Assembly (NCBI GenBank): GCA_963924555.1
Contig: OZ004588.1
Coordinates: 2,852,001 to 2,916,000, forward strand
DNA length: 64,000 nt
Source of the DNA: Crambe crambe
Taxonomy: Eukaryota; Porifera; Demospongiae; Poecilosclerida; Crambeidae
Direction of reading: 5' to 3'
Position numbers and translations under genes: made by a program. The notes below the pieces were generated by a model, which saw nothing but the letters and a program-made list of their open reading frames with translations, was not told the origin of the DNA and made no database searches. Of the stretch, positions 12,573-25,700 are shown in pieces. How positions within the stretch are numbered: the first letter of the stretch is position 1; each line of letters opens with the position of its first letter.

Positions 12573-13563
12573 ATTTTTTCCCTAGCATGGAAGATGCTGA
12601 TGGAGTTAGTAGACATGCCACCACTGTCATTCTATTGACTTTCTAATATTGAGACCCTTTACCCAGCTAATGTGTATAGAGTGGGCCGACTGTACAGGAA
12701 TTTGACTTTGAATGTTGAGGTGTCTCTCCAGAAAGGTTGTAGTACTTTCAGTAGATATGATTGCTTACTTTCTGTTTCACAATGGCTCCCTTTCTATTGT
12801 CCAATATCAAGCCAGTATGTTTTTAGTCTTGGAATAACTGTATTTTAGGAGGGTGTGCTCTAATATGAATCCCATGCATAGTCCGAACTAGTCTTAAACC
12901 CAGAAAATGCTGGTCACACGAATGTAATTACTGTGCAGTATAGATGTTAGTATGTGTGTGTGCCATCTCCACTTTGCTTCCTTTCACATGTGATTTCTGT
13001 TTGATGTGGTTTTAGACCATTGATATTGCACCCCTTCCTTCCTTCTTGAGCCTTTTTGTGGTTGTACTATGATCAACTATGATCATGTCCTCCATGTCTC
13101 TTATCAGTAGATTATTTGGAACTGACTCAGAAGGTATCAATATGCCTACTTTTTATGCTGATATGCCAATGCATGCCAGTTTCATACGTCTTCTGATTGC
13201 CCCTCCCTCACCCTATATATATTGTCCCGTCCCTAGTATGGATAGTACCAAGGGAGAGTTTGTAGACTTGACGTGGACCACGATGACTATACTGCACTTG
13301 AGACTTTCTAATGTTTAGACCCTTTACCCACTCTAGTATAGAGTGTCATATCCAGAGAGGTTGTCATATTAGCACTATCAGTATTCACTTTCTCTTTCAA
13401 TTTGGATCCCTTTCTATTGTCCTGTGAGGTAGCCTCTAGAAGAGGGTGTGCTTAGATTTGTGAGATCACTGAAACACTGATGTTCGTATACATTGCAGAT
13501 AGAGCTATTTTTGACGAATGCACCCCCACCCCCAATCACTGTATATTGTATATGCAATTACAG

Positions 13564-13633
13564 AATTAGATGATGAATCCTCGAGGAAGAGGAACAGTTG
13601 TAATCGTCCCTCTAAGAGACCAAACCCTTACAG
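13564..13633 (+). other. 71-bp exon-like cassette, copy 2 (70 bp)
   Basis: Same borders as the copy at 12026, with a one-base shorter interior. It lies in a larger segment (about 13395-13870) nearly identical to 48525-49010. Confidence 0.5.
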
Positions 13634-13885
13634 GTAACCATCAATCCTCGTCTGTTGGATCCAAGCAGCCCTTACTTGGTTACTTTCCTTTTTTTTTTTT
13701 TTTCTTTTTTTTTTTTTTTTATTTGATGTGGATTTTGAACATTGCAAATTGTATTTCAACCACCCAACTGGCTCAAGCCTCTTTGTGGGGAACTGGCTCA
13801 GAATGTAAGTTCGACAATAAGACCACATATGTGCAGTGGATACCAGTTGCATAGGGTACATATAATCAGTACATCTTCTGATTGT

Positions 13886-14211
13886 TAGGGACTGGCACAT
13901 TCTGCCAGCATAGTTTTGGGAATAATAGGTCTATCAAAGCAGGAAGCATAATGCTGGCATAATAGGCTATCGAAAGTGAACTCCATGGTTGATCTTGAAT
14001 GTATTTATCATGTGTGCCTACACTAGCTAGCCTAGCTTGACCAAACTTGTCTGCTAATAGGCTATTTATGTAGTCTTTCAAATACATATGACATCAGGTA
14101 CGAGCATAATCAAAGAATAATAGGTCAGTAAAAAAGAATAGTAACTTTATACAGCTGGAATTAAAGAATAGAATAATGGGGAAGCAAAAAAGCATAATGT
14201 GCCAGAGCCTA
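13886..14211. mobile_element. 326-bp hAT-like MITE with 8-bp duplication and empty site
   Basis: The ends TAGGGACTGGCACATT and AATGTGCCAGAGCCTA are inverted. CTGATTGT occurs on both sides (13878-13885 and 14212-14219). The duplicated segment at about 49016 has one uninterrupted CTGATTGTCCCTCC, which is the empty site. An 8-bp duplication with a TAGGG-type end is typical of hAT elements. It encodes no protein. A related copy lies at 48219-48521. Confidence 0.9.
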
Positions 14212-16340
14212 CTGATTGTCCCTCCCTCCCCCTATATATTGCACCATCTCGCTTTGTCCCTAGCATGGATAGTGCTGAGAGAGAATTTGTTGACCTGACA
14301 CCTCATGGCCCATCACTGTCAATCTAGATATAGTGAGATGTTTTTGAGTGTTGAGACCCCTTACCCTTTTTTAGCCTGGTTGAATTAGTGCAATCATTTT
14401 GAGCCATCTCTTGCTGAAATTCGTGTAGTTTGTGAATTTATTCTATTATTCTTGCATAATGAACTGTGGTAGTTGGAGTCGTAATTGCCAAACCACCAAA
14501 TTATCCAGCCACATGGAAATCTGTGCATCATAATAATTAATTTTATGACTTTAGCTTACCCATGTTGGAAAAAAAACTTGCACCTCTGTACTGACATCAG
14601 TTTCACATTAATTCTCTCTCCCATCTACCCCCATGCACAATTCAACTCCCTCCACCCCTTCCTCCTGCTGAACAAGTGTTGTGGGTGAATGTATGAGTTG
14701 CTTGCATGATGGAAAGACTCTCTCTGATCAGTATAATTAGTACATCTTCTAATTGCCTCTCCCTCCCCTATATATATTCAGTTTCTCCCTAGCAGGGAAG
14801 TATTGATGGAGTTAGTAGACGTACCACTACTGTCATTCTATTCTGTACTTATGACTTTCTTATGTTTGAGACCCTTTACCCTGCTGATGTGCAGCACAGG
14901 AACTTGAGTTTGAGCGAACTTGAGTTGGAATGTTGAGTTCAGAGAGGTTGTAGCACTTTCAGTCGATATGATTGTTTCACAATGGCCCTCTTTCTATTAT
15001 CCGGTATCAAGCCAATATATATATTTTTTATTCTGGGAATAACTTTTATTTAGGAGGGTGTGCTCTAATATGAATCCAAGCATATTCTCAACTAGCCTTT
15101 AAACCCAGGGTGCGGGAATGTACTTACTGTGCATTATGGTGAACTGTGTAATATTTTCTTTAAGGTCAATTGGAGCTGGCAGCAAGTGACTCTTGATTAT
15201 CACATGTGATTTCCTTTTTGATGTGTTTTTTTGTTGTTTTTTTTAGAGCATTGTTATTGTATTTCAATCACCTTCCCCCTCCTCGAGCCTCTTTGTATAT
15301 ACTAGCATGTGGAATCACCTGCTTCACTTTTAGTACATTATGTTTTCCATGGTTCAAAAGATATCAATATACCACCCTTTCCTGTCCTTTATATTCAGCC
15401 TCAATACATTTCCTACTAACTCCTTCATATCCACCAACATCCTGTTGTCACATAATTATGTTAATATCCCATGCAGGAGAAATGCTACTGTGTGTGTCCT
15501 ACTAGTTGTGCTACTGTCACTGGAAATGTCTGTACTTATAATAACACCAACCACTTCACAGTACAACTTTCCCACTGAGTGTGCACAAGTACTCCACAAC
15601 TATACAATTACTTCACCAACCTCTTGACCAGAAGAAAAATACAATTTGTTGAATCAATCTGTTAGTCTGCCAGTGAGTTGTGTACTGGCTCAAGCCCTTG
15701 AGTGTTCCATAAGGCCCACTTAAAGGCCTTCAATTAGAAGTACTGTCCTGTCAGAACTACTGTCATAAGTTGCCTGAGTGTTATGATGTCATGTGACAGC
15801 TGGGTTGCATATGGGCAGTACACATAACCTCTTTACAAAGGACAAAAGGTTGGATTCACTGACTGTACTATTGTTTGAATTGAGGTAGTTTAAATTGAGG
15901 TCATAACTTTTATGATGCAGGTAATGAAATATATGCCATGTTAGGAGTCTCCAGAAAGTGCTCTTTTATATGTGATATTGTGAAGAACCTCTTTGGATGA
16001 GATGAGCAAGGATAGAGGGTAAATTCCTGAGATGTACTGATAGTATAGTATAGAGTGGTTGTCCTCTTTCAGAATTAAACAAGTCATCATATGCAAATTA
16101 TTATTTGTATTTTGTTTGTTTGATTATTTTGTTTTTGTTTTGTTTTTACAGAGTCAGTTACTTCTTTCTGCTTCTGGTGGTCTTCCTAACTTGTTAGTAG
16201 GGCAATATTTCTGTGGATGTGACCACTCCGACTATATGAGTCTTCATTTCCATCTATCAAAACATTTCATCTAAAAAAGCAATAATTTAATCTTTTCATC
16301 ATTACAAATCGCTATTCAGCTAGATCATGAAAGTCTCCTG

Positions 16341-16457
16341 GAAAGATGGGTGGGGCTATTTAGCGCAGTAGACCCTTTACCCTATTTCTCAAAAGAGGTG
16401 GGGCTGGCTAGCTAGCGATGTAGTAACTTTAGTGGGCGTGACACCGGGCTTAGAGCG
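16341..16457 (+). promoter_or_regulatory. Likely promoter / 5' UTR of gene 1
   Basis: Just upstream of the ATG at 16458 are GGTGGGGCT twice and a GGGCGTGAC box, GC/CACC-type elements that stand out from the AT-rich flanks. There is no TATA box at a usual distance. The homology shared with gene 2 exon 63115 covers the exon and downstream intron but not this stretch, so it seems specific to gene 1. Confidence 0.45.
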
Positions 16458-16731
16458 ATGGGGAACAAGGCAGGCAAAAAGAAGCATGAATCGCTTCTAC
16501 TTGATGATAATGAGTCCTTTCAGTCTGATTCTCCTAATCTTGAAGTAGAGAGTGAACCTCCCCCTAATGTTCTTCCTCCTAATGAGGCCTCTGATCCTCC
16601 AGACCCTCATAGTCTAACTTCAAAGAGTGAGTCGAATCTTAAAAGTCAGCAAGCAAGGACTGGAGCTACTCCATTGAAAGTGTCCAGACAGGAGAAGAGA
16701 AGAAAACAAAGGATTAAACGCAAGTTCAAAG
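16458..16731 (+). CDS. Gene 1 exon 1: Pro/Ser-rich and basic N-terminus
   Basis: Begins MGNKAGKKK, then an acidic and Pro-rich part (SEPPPNVLPPNEASDPPDP) and ends in a basic tract (EKRRKQRIKRKFK). The Met-Gly with Gly at residue 6 and lysines after would allow N-myristoylation, which is only inference. The exon ends AAAG/GTACCT in phase 1. If it were read through instead, the frame would close at about 16820 after RNREVAIAMAF. The paralogous exon at 63115-63399 uses the same donor and phase, so I favour splicing. The copy in gene 2 has an acceptor in place of a start codon. Family unknown. Confidence 0.55.
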
Positions 16732-19700
16732 GTACCTTAACTAGATACACATTTATACTTGTCCACAGGAATAGAGAAGTTGCAATAGCCATGGCTTTTA
16801 CAAGAAGCTTTACGTTGTAGTGTGTCTAATGAGTCTGATGGAGTACATTGCTATTTTACTTCTATGGGGTATAAATGGCTCCCCTTCTTCAATTCTACAT
16901 CCATAGCAATCTCTTAGTTTATTCTGTAAGACTTTTATAGTCAGAGTTTTACAGAAGGGATGGATTTTCCCACCCCCAAAAAATCCAATTTATACAAAAT
17001 TACATAAGCAAAAACAATAAATAAAGTACAATTGTATTTTGATACTTATGCCCCCCCCCCCCTTTAAGAAATTATGAAACCCTGATAATTAACCTTGGTG
17101 TTAGTCAAACTGCCAAATAAAATCCTCCACTGAATTTTTCCATCCATGTAGTATGTGTGTGGGAGGTGTCATAGTCAGGAGTGACTCTCTCAGGTGACTC
17201 CTGACTAGGTGTGGTATAATGTATGCTCATAAATTAATGAGACCAGTAGTAACTAACTAGGCTTCAGTCTAATATGCTATTTTTGCTTATTATGCTTTTG
17301 AGCAATTCCTGAAAAATATTCTCCATTATACTCAAGTTATGCCCACTATTTAATATTATGGTTCATTAAACAAAGCCCAAAAGTCCATTAGTTCTAGATT
17401 TATTTTTTTGAGTCAGTAAGTCACAAACTGTACACATGACTAGTCAGTGGCAGTTGTATTGGAGTAGGAGTGATAAGTTTATAAGGATTGATCTTGTTAA
17501 GATTGATAATGCACATTCCCAGACAGCTGCTCCCAGAAGGTTATCTTTGAGTGATTGCTTACACTGCATGCATAGGGACTTTACTTACTATTTTTCCGAA
17601 ATTAATATTCTAGCTTTATGCCTGATGGTAGGGAGTACCTATTATGCTCAAGATTATGCCAGTATATTAAGTTTGAGCCTAGTAGTAACACCAACTATGA
17701 GATACTGGGGTAAGGTGCCCAAACTTGTGTGCTGTATTATATAGATAGTGACGTAAAATGGGCATGGCTAGGCTGGTTATTTCTGGGGCACTACAGTCCA
17801 CCATTGTCTGGCTGGTTTGGGAATGAGATGGCAGTGGTGGTTTCTTTTTACTTCTTAAGAAGTACCCATCTTAATTGCACAGCCAGGGCCGGATCCAGGA
17901 TTTTTAGATAGGTGGGGTTGCAGGACTAGGAGCACACACACACTGGGTCATGGGGAAGGGTCAAGAAAGAACAAGTTATTTGAAGGATCCATGTTGGCTT
18001 CACTTGCAGGCTGCCACTTTTTGAGCATTTGCTTCATAGTGCACAAATTTGGATCCAAGAAGTCCAAAATTTTCCCCAAATTTCCCTAAATGGCACATAT
18101 TTGTGTGCATTATATGACAGCATGAGTATAGGCAAAGGTGTGAACCATCTCAAAAATTGCTAGCTAGCTATTACACTCAAACTGAAGTGACACATGCAAG
18201 GTCACAGGTGTTCATGAAGGAAATCACAGTTAGTATGCACTGAGTTATCTAATGTGTGACCTTGCAAATGAAAGCCAAAGTGTTCCAAAATTTAAAGTGC
18301 AAGTTCACAGGTGTGAAATAAGGAAGTCTCAGTTAGTATCCACTGAGTTATCTAATGTGTGAACTTGCCAAACATATACATAGACTTGACCATAGCCTTA
18401 GATTATGATGGCAGTAGTAACCACATTAGTTAAGTTAGCTCATAATATGTTCCTCTAATTATACTACTTTAGAGCAGAAACACAAGAAAATAGATACGGC
18501 TAAGCAAGTAGGCATGATCAAATTGCATTAGCTATTATAGCTAGTGTATCATTTCATAGCTTGGGAACAAAGGGGGGGGGGGTTGCAACCCCCTCAACCC
18601 CACCCCTGGATCTAGCCTTGACAGCATTAGCAATGAAAATAAAAAAATGGGTGTGGTTATGGGAGTGGTAGTAGGAGACCCACTATTAAGAAGTACCCTT
18701 TAGAAAATCCTGGATCCGCCACTGGATGGGGGATCTCAACTTCACCCCTGGATCCAGGGATCCAGCCATGTGCTTGTTATAAGATGCCGCCATGTTGGTG
18801 TATAGGTGAAGGGTGTGTCTATGAGTATGAAGTGTCTGCTACAAGTCAACTCTGACTTCTTTTTAGTGTTAAAACATAATCTAACATACCAGCAACAGGA
18901 CTCCTAAAAACTAGTACATTTCCTTTATACAATATGGACAAGTCCAACATTATAGAAAGCCACACCTATTGCAACCTCTCTATAGGAACTAAGGAGACAG
19001 AAATATCATACTGTCTGGAATTCATAGGCTCCTGCAGATTATGCTCAGATTTATACACAAGATTCTATTCTCAGATTCTCACTCTAGCCCCTATTATTCT
19101 TTCAATTGTACCCATTATTCCCAAAGATTCTCTTATACATAGCTATGGCAACAGGGCTGGATTTGGATTATTAAATAGATGGAGTTGCATGACTATGGAC
19201 ACACACTGGACCATGGGGGAGGGTGTGGGAAAGGGCATATATGGCATGGGAATTATTTGGAGGACCATGTATGTTGGCTTCACTGATAGTTTGCCACATT
19301 TTGAGCTTTTAAAGTTTGTGCATAAAATTGAATAATCCAAGTAGAGTAGTCTCCTATACCATAGATACATTTGTGTATGGTGTTACATTCCTGTGGGTTG
19401 TTATAAACTAATGGTTTGTAACCTCAATACATAATCAAACCATAATAATAACATTGAGCTGCATGCCTATACCAACTATCCCTAATAATGTAGCAGTTAT
19501 TTTTGCTGGCTTCTTCAAGCTTCTTCTTCAATCTTGTTCAGCTTCTTGCCCTATTCCACCACCTCTAAATGGCATGTGTGGTCAGTCATATGCTAGCATT
19601 TGTGTAGGTAAGGGGTGGACCACACCAAAATTATGACATCTTTGAAGTGACATATGCATGGAAATCAGTTTCTATGTACTAAGTTATAAAATGTGTGTCC

Positions 19701-22700
19701 TTGAAAGTGCAAGTCACTGTTTCTTACCACTTTGATGAAGTATGAAGTATATATAATTATTATGAAGTATTATTATTGTCAAAGTAGAAATGCACATGAC
19801 CAAGCAAGTAGGTATGGTCAAAATCACTGTGCACCGTTTTAGGGGAATGGGGGCCAACCACCCCCCCCCCCCCCCCCCCGAATATGTTAGGGAAAGTCCA
19901 ACTTTTGAACTTTATGGATGTCACCATCTTATTCACCCATAATCTCGACTGTGGGGTGTGTTGGGGTGTGCCAAATTAAACAGCTGTGGGTCCCTTTCCA
20001 TAGGAGCTGCTGAGTCAGTTTGGGGAGTCCAAAACTCATGGATTTTCACCTGCTGAGCAATATGTATTGATATATTTTCACTAATATGTGGTTAATATGG
20101 GTACATCCCTGCTGATATCTATTAATTAGTGTGTCATTGATATTTTGTTTGTAGCTCCTCCACTGAGCTTAAGCAATGTTGTTGCAGTCCTAAACAAACT
20201 TTCGTGGAGCCGTGTTGGTGAAATACTGAAAATCCCCCAGACTAAGTTAAATACTATCAAAGACGAGTGTGATACGGATGAGGAAAGACTTGTAGCCATT
20301 GTTAGGTACTGGTTATTCAATGATGTGAATGCATCCTGGAGGAAACTTATACACCAGCTTGACTTATTCCACCACGTATGGGACCATTCAGATATAGCAG
20401 ACAGGATACGGAAGTATGCAGAGAAACTAACAGGTTAGTGAGAGCTTCAAAAATATTGACATATGTACATGAATAGGTTGCATGTGCAGTTAAAACATTG
20501 CTGCTGTTCTGTTCCACAGGACTCAGTTGTATTATCTCTAATCTCCATGACGTTTTACATAATCACATAATTATATCTGCTGAATCAGCTATATCATTGT
20601 AACTACTTGACTGCTGCACATGCTGAGACCCATGCCCAGTTGTTAAGAGTAGAGACTCAAAGTCTGTAGTACATGTAACAAAGTTTAATTTTTTGCTTGT
20701 CAATTTCATTGCACTATTCCATTCACTCTGACCCTTGAAGTTAATGAGTTATGTATGTAACTCTTTACTGGTATAAAATAGAGTCTTATAGTAGCCACCA
20801 TTAGAACCAACATGTATATAATCAGCTCTCTGCTGATGTCTGAAATCAGTCTGGAATCAACAAAGTTATACTGTAGTTCCAGAAATTTCCAAGTTGAAAC
20901 ATTTCACATTTTTATTTTTTAATTTCGGAACATTATATACAACATCCAAAAATTTTCAACAATGAATTGTTATTGTATCCAGATGTGCGTGAATTAGAGT
21001 TCGACTAGTTGCTGCATGTATGTATGTAATGGCAGAGTCTGTGGCTGAGTCACAATGTGAGATGGATTCCTGCATCAGAGGCTATCATGAATACAGAGTA
21101 ATATGGACAGCAGCTATTGGAGAGTCTCTTTGTTGTATTAGGGGAGCCTACTAATACAATAGATCGATACACAGTTGCTGTAATTAGAAGTGGACTAGTT
21201 GTTGGACATTTGCCTAAGAAGATTTCAAGAGTTTGCTCACTTTTTTTGAGGAGAGGAGGTACCATATATTGTATAGTCACCAACACCAGGAGATATTCCG
21301 CAGACCTCCCTCAAGGTGGATTAGAGATCCCCTGTACTTTGCATTTTGAAGGGATCAATTCATTGAGAAGATGCTTAAAAAAATGCATGCCCAATCTCAA
21401 TTCATAATCAGTACTTAAATCATTGTTTTCATCTCCTAAAATTATACTATAAAAGTTACTACCGTACAGCGTTTTTTTTTTTATATTTCGTTAATCATCA
21501 AAGGACAATGCAGATGAAGAATTACGGTAGTCTTTTATTCCGTATGGTACAATTATTTTAGCGCATGTACAACAATATCTATGGACTTCGCTTCACAGCT
21601 GCTTTTTCACTGGCTTGCATACTATTCTTTGCCTTCATCTCTTCAGGTATAGCCCTCTTCGCAATCGTGGCGACTTCTTAAGTGATGGAATCTAGCTAGC
21701 TAAGAAGAAAGTGGACCAGAAGGTTATGTAAGTTACATATATTGCATGCTGTAGTTGAATGTACGAACGTCTACATGTGGCTAAACGGTGGCTTTATATT
21801 GGAAATAGAAAAATTTTTGATAGACTGATTACTGAAATTACCGAATTTTTATTCCCACCAAGATTATCCCGCTGCAAGGTACACATTAAGTACATCAATC
21901 AATCACTGTCCACATCCACTTCTTCTATCTCTGAATCTTCCACACCAAGTGCTTTATTGTCAACATCAAGTGCTTGACATATTCCAGCTTCGTTCACTAT
22001 GAATGACGGATTATCAGCAATGTGCTGAACTGTCTTGACAAGCCATTTGGCACCAAGTTCTTTCATAGCTGGTAAACATAGGTCAGCAGGTTCCAATCTT
22101 GATCCAACTGCTCTGCTATTTGACTTGAATACCAGTCTTGAAATTTTCACCGAAGAAAATCCTTCACAGGCTTATTAACAGAGATGTCCACTGGCTGTAA
22201 TAAATCTGTGGTATTAGAAGGCAACAAACAAACATGAATAGAATTCTCTTCGAGAATAGCATTAACACATGGAGTGATTTGACCTTTAAAATTATCCATA
22301 ATCACAAGGGCAGACTTGTCTTCCCCCAAATTGTCTCTTTGCTTTTCAACATATGGAATGATTATGGCTTTGATGTATTGAAACATCGTTTCTTCATTTG
22401 ACCAATGTTTGGGTGAATGTGTAATATCCCAGTCACTTGGAAATTTGAAATGGGGGTGTTGAATGGGGGTGACAACAGTTTGTCTTGACAGTGGAAGTGA
22501 CATCATTTAGAAATTCAAATGTGAAAAATTGGCAACACTAAATTTGTTCTTTGTTGTGGTGGCTTTTCACTGGACAAATTCCATCCACACAAGAAGTAAA
22601 TTTGCCCATGGTCTGTAGCCACCAAACTCTTCTAACTTGAACTTGTCATATGTCATCACAATACCTCGAGCAGCAGCAACAACAATACATGCAGATACAA

Positions 22701-25700
22701 CACCTCAGTTTCAGCAAATATGTTTGCACAACCATTGTCATAGGGTGGAATGTCCCCCTCTTAGAAAGATCCGGGGGTCATTTTACCCTAGGGTGAAGTG
22801 ACCTGGGGTCACTCTAACCTAGGCTGGTCACTCAGTCCTAGGGTATATTGATCCCTCTAGGATGTAGTGACCCCTTTGCCCTTTGGTATAATGACCTCTC
22901 CCTCCCCGTCTCTACATAGGATGTGGAATTAGACAATCAAATCAATTACTTTGGTGAACATCAAAACCACTTGATACTTTTTTTCTTCCATGCTGCTGAT
23001 GGTGCTGTGATACATTGCTTGTGAAACCACTGAGTCTTGGCATGAGCTGCAACTGATCATTTTCCATATTCAATTACAAAGGTAATTGCTGCCAAACTTG
23101 AGCTTTTTTCTATTTTTTCTGCTGTGGAATGATGTCAGCGCCGATTTTCTAACAGTTGAAAAGATGCTTCCGAAACTTGTGTAATATATGCAACAGAGCA
23201 AACAATCACTGCCATTACCCTGAATTTTTGCACATTGACAAAACATATATCCAGTGGAGTAGGAATAGGAAATTTATCGGGGGGAGGGGGGGCAAGGACA
23301 ATAATAAGTTAATCACAGTAATAGCAACTAAATTCAATCCTTCAGTCATTAAATTGAACATATGCATTAGATAACAGTCAGCAAGCAGCAGTGAAATTGC
23401 TGACATCACACTGCAATGACATGTAATTGCTTGGTGCTTGGTCTTACTTTCAATATACTGTTCATATTTTTTTTGGGGGGGGGGGGGGGGCAGTGCCTCT
23501 CCATCTATAATACTGGGGGGGGGAGTGGCCCCCCTGCCCCCCCCTCTCCCCCCATTCCTACTCCACTGTCTGATATCATAAATATAGTGCCAATCCTTTA
23601 CCAAAATACACCTCCCGCCGCACTGATATCAACGGAAACTGTTTATATTAAATTAGCCAGGGGCTGCTAAAAAAACTGTAAAGAAATATTGCTCTGTGAT
23701 CATGAAGTGCCGAATACTTATTAGAGCATGCGCAACTCACATGTACACTTTACTTATGTGGGGGTCACTTGACCCTGAGGGGGGTCATTTAACCCTAGAT
23801 TAGAGTGACCTCTGGGTCACTACACCCTAGAGTAGAATGACCGGGGGTCACTATACCCTCCAACACCGTATCTAAATAGTCCCCCAGCAAAAGTGGCCTA
23901 CCACGCTTTCTTTCAGGAAGCTCATCCACTCATTATTATCTGTTTTCCGTTTCTCTCTCACACTTTCAAGGTAGTCTTTGATCGAGATGGTACTACTGTT
24001 GATTTTCACCCTCAACTTTCAAGAGAAATGTGCAGCAGCTGCTGAAACTCCATGCTGACTGCATATCTGCCCATATCAGCACAATTCTTAGGACTATATT
24101 AATAGAATTGTCATCTTTTTCCTAAGCTAGCTTAGCTACCTACGTAAGTATATACTTCATATATGGACCACGTTTTTTCTGTTTCTTAGCTTCAACCATC
24201 ACTTTGTCCACTTCCTTATTAGCGAGCGCTACTGCCCTCAAGGTCATAATGTTGGATAAAGATCCACTGGGGCTTGGAAGTCCATTCTTAGCCTTGAAAT
24301 ACTTCCGTAAAGACATGTCTCGAGTATGTCAGAGCCACGTGTTACCATAATTTAAATTTTCATACAAATATAATTTCTGGTAAGTAGACAATTTAATTTC
24401 GGAATACTTCCAACTTCCGAAAATATTTAATTTTTGAATTTTTCTTGAACTACAGTAACTAGTATCAATACTCTAAGTGCTAAGTAGATTTTTCAGAGCT
24501 CTCTAGATCTTGGGGTTAGTAGGTGAATGCACTGCACATACAGAAAGAGAGCAAAGAGCATTATAGAAAAATAGTCACTGAAAGGACAACAAAGAGGTTC
24601 TATGTAACTGAAGTTATTCTGTAATGTATGGAAATGAGTTGTCTCACATAGCCAGCCTCTTGATTACAACACTGAGATCACTAGCATATGTTAGGAAAGG
24701 CTATCGTAGAGGTTTTGTCCCTAGGACCAGAAGAGGTGTGATTGAGTGAATTAGACTCTTGCTCTCTAATACAATTTCTTTCTTATTTCTTGGCTAGCAA
24801 TAGTCATGCAAAATGTTAAATTTTAATAATAAGGTCAGTCAGTCCTATTGAAGAGAGCTTCAAGAAATGTGAACAAACTACGTATAGTAGTAAGAGACTT
24901 GCTGTATTCTATATTCTGGGGGGAAGTTTAGTATTATTTTGGACAACATCTAGGGGATGAAATTTCCTCTACACCTCCCCCCCCCCTTATGGTTAGTTAG
25001 ACACAAGAATTAGGTAGTTTGAGATTTCCATGCAATGGTTAACAGTGACTTCTAAATGTTTGACCTCGTAACTTCCCCTCTAAGTCGAAAATCCTCTTAT
25101 CTGTATGCTTTGGTACATTATGAAAGAGCCACCTTTGGAAAAGCTGGACCATCCACAGCTACTTTAATTAGGTATTGTGTCTCTGAGAGTTTGAGCTGAG
25201 CATTTGCATGTGATGATTATTTTACATATACACCATAGAATATGTGGTTCATGATTGGAAGACTGTCAGTTCAGCAGACTAGATCCACCCTTACATGCTC
25301 TTACCTGTACAGAAACTATTATGTGTGTCTATAATTGATTTGTATTTAAAATCATTGAGTGGGAAATGGGAGTGGTTATGGGAGGAGTATTTTAGTTCCT
25401 CCTCAAAGAAGAATCACATGCCTTCATTTTTTCTTGATTCATACGAAGTCACAAAATGGCATTGCATAATTTGTTTACTGTGCAATGAAGACATGTGAAC
25501 TTGGCCAAACCCATTTCTTGCATGTTAGTGATGCAATTCTGCAATTTCTGCAATCAAGTGGATGGCTACACATGACATGGAAGTGAGGGGATCATGCTTT
25601 TAGCTAAGTAGGATCCTCACCTCCTAAATAGCCTAATTGATCGGTTGATAGCATAAACTTTCCCTCCCCTCCCACATTGATTATTAATTGTATTATCCTC

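Larger units (their letters stand above)
1..16340. other. Left flank: duplicated modular repeats, no intact gene recognised
   Basis: No long open frame here resembles a protein I know. The stretch is built from diverged modules that recur within it and again at 41.1-54.5 kb. One contains GTTGAGACCCTTTACCC and is preceded by a block that can be read as MDSAEREFVDL. Others are a TGATTTCCTTTTTGATGTGG block and several short exon-like cassettes with AG and GT borders, listed separately. Best-matched pairs are about 3880-4935 with 49715-50830, 8700-9720 with 46725-47530, 11251-12110 with 41969-43045, 13395-13870 with 48525-49010, and 2830-3340 with 15210-15600. It could be a decayed tandem gene family, a long non-coding transcript locus, or simply repeats. 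Sub-stretches not listed separately show nothing further to me. Confidence 0.6.
21899..24316 (-). pseudogene. pogo/Tigger-type DDE transposase remnant, interrupted
   Basis: Read on the minus strand. Start near 24316: MSLRKYFKAKNGLPSPSGS and KKQKKRGPYMKY, the DNA-binding N-terminus of this family, then a stretch ending GHFCWG near 23880. The 22742-23870 insertion interrupts here. The reading resumes with a frameshift at VVAAARGIVMTYDKF (about 22680), passes WDITHSPKHWSNEE, the catalytic Asp block ALVIMDNFKGQ and LLPSNTTDLLQPVD, and after another frameshift near 22150 ends with EPADLCLPAMKELGAKWL at 21899. The order and motifs fit the DDE_1 clan. Several stops and frameshifts make it inactive. 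Confidence 0.8.
20871..24455. mobile_element. pogo/Tigger-like DNA transposon, two ORFs, with nested insertion
   Basis: Both ends begin CTGTAGTTC in inverted orientation and stay similar for about 25 bp. TA flanks each end (20869-20870 and 24456-24457), the target duplication of Tc1/mariner/pogo elements. Inside, a pogo-type DDE transposase remnant is read on the minus strand (24316 down to 21899) and a HIRAN-like ORF on the plus strand (21029-21407), so the two run tail to tail. Both have frameshifts, so this copy is dead. The transposase is split by a 1.1-kb insertion (22742-23870). Without it the element would be about 2.45 kb. Confidence 0.8.

Noticed and set aside
16059-16274. Open frame with a TTTTTACAG acceptor before AGTCAGTTACTTC
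   Set aside because: No donor in a fitting place, hydrophobic low-complexity peptide, and no paralogue in the window.
16732-16768. A 37-bp mini-intron (GTACCTT to CCACAG) inside the gene 1 start exon
   Set aside because: It is shorter than usual animal introns and its removal leads quickly to a stop. The conserved phase-1 donor to distant exons explains the site better.
19861-19879. Poly-C run as a regulatory element
   Set aside because: Homopolymers of C or G recur across the window (12548, 19861, 23475, 31530) without shared context and are likely simple slippage.
22742-23870. CRISPR-like array in the GGGTCA repeats
   Set aside because: Spacing is irregular, repeats are short and diverged, and the two clusters are inverted to each other as transposon ends.
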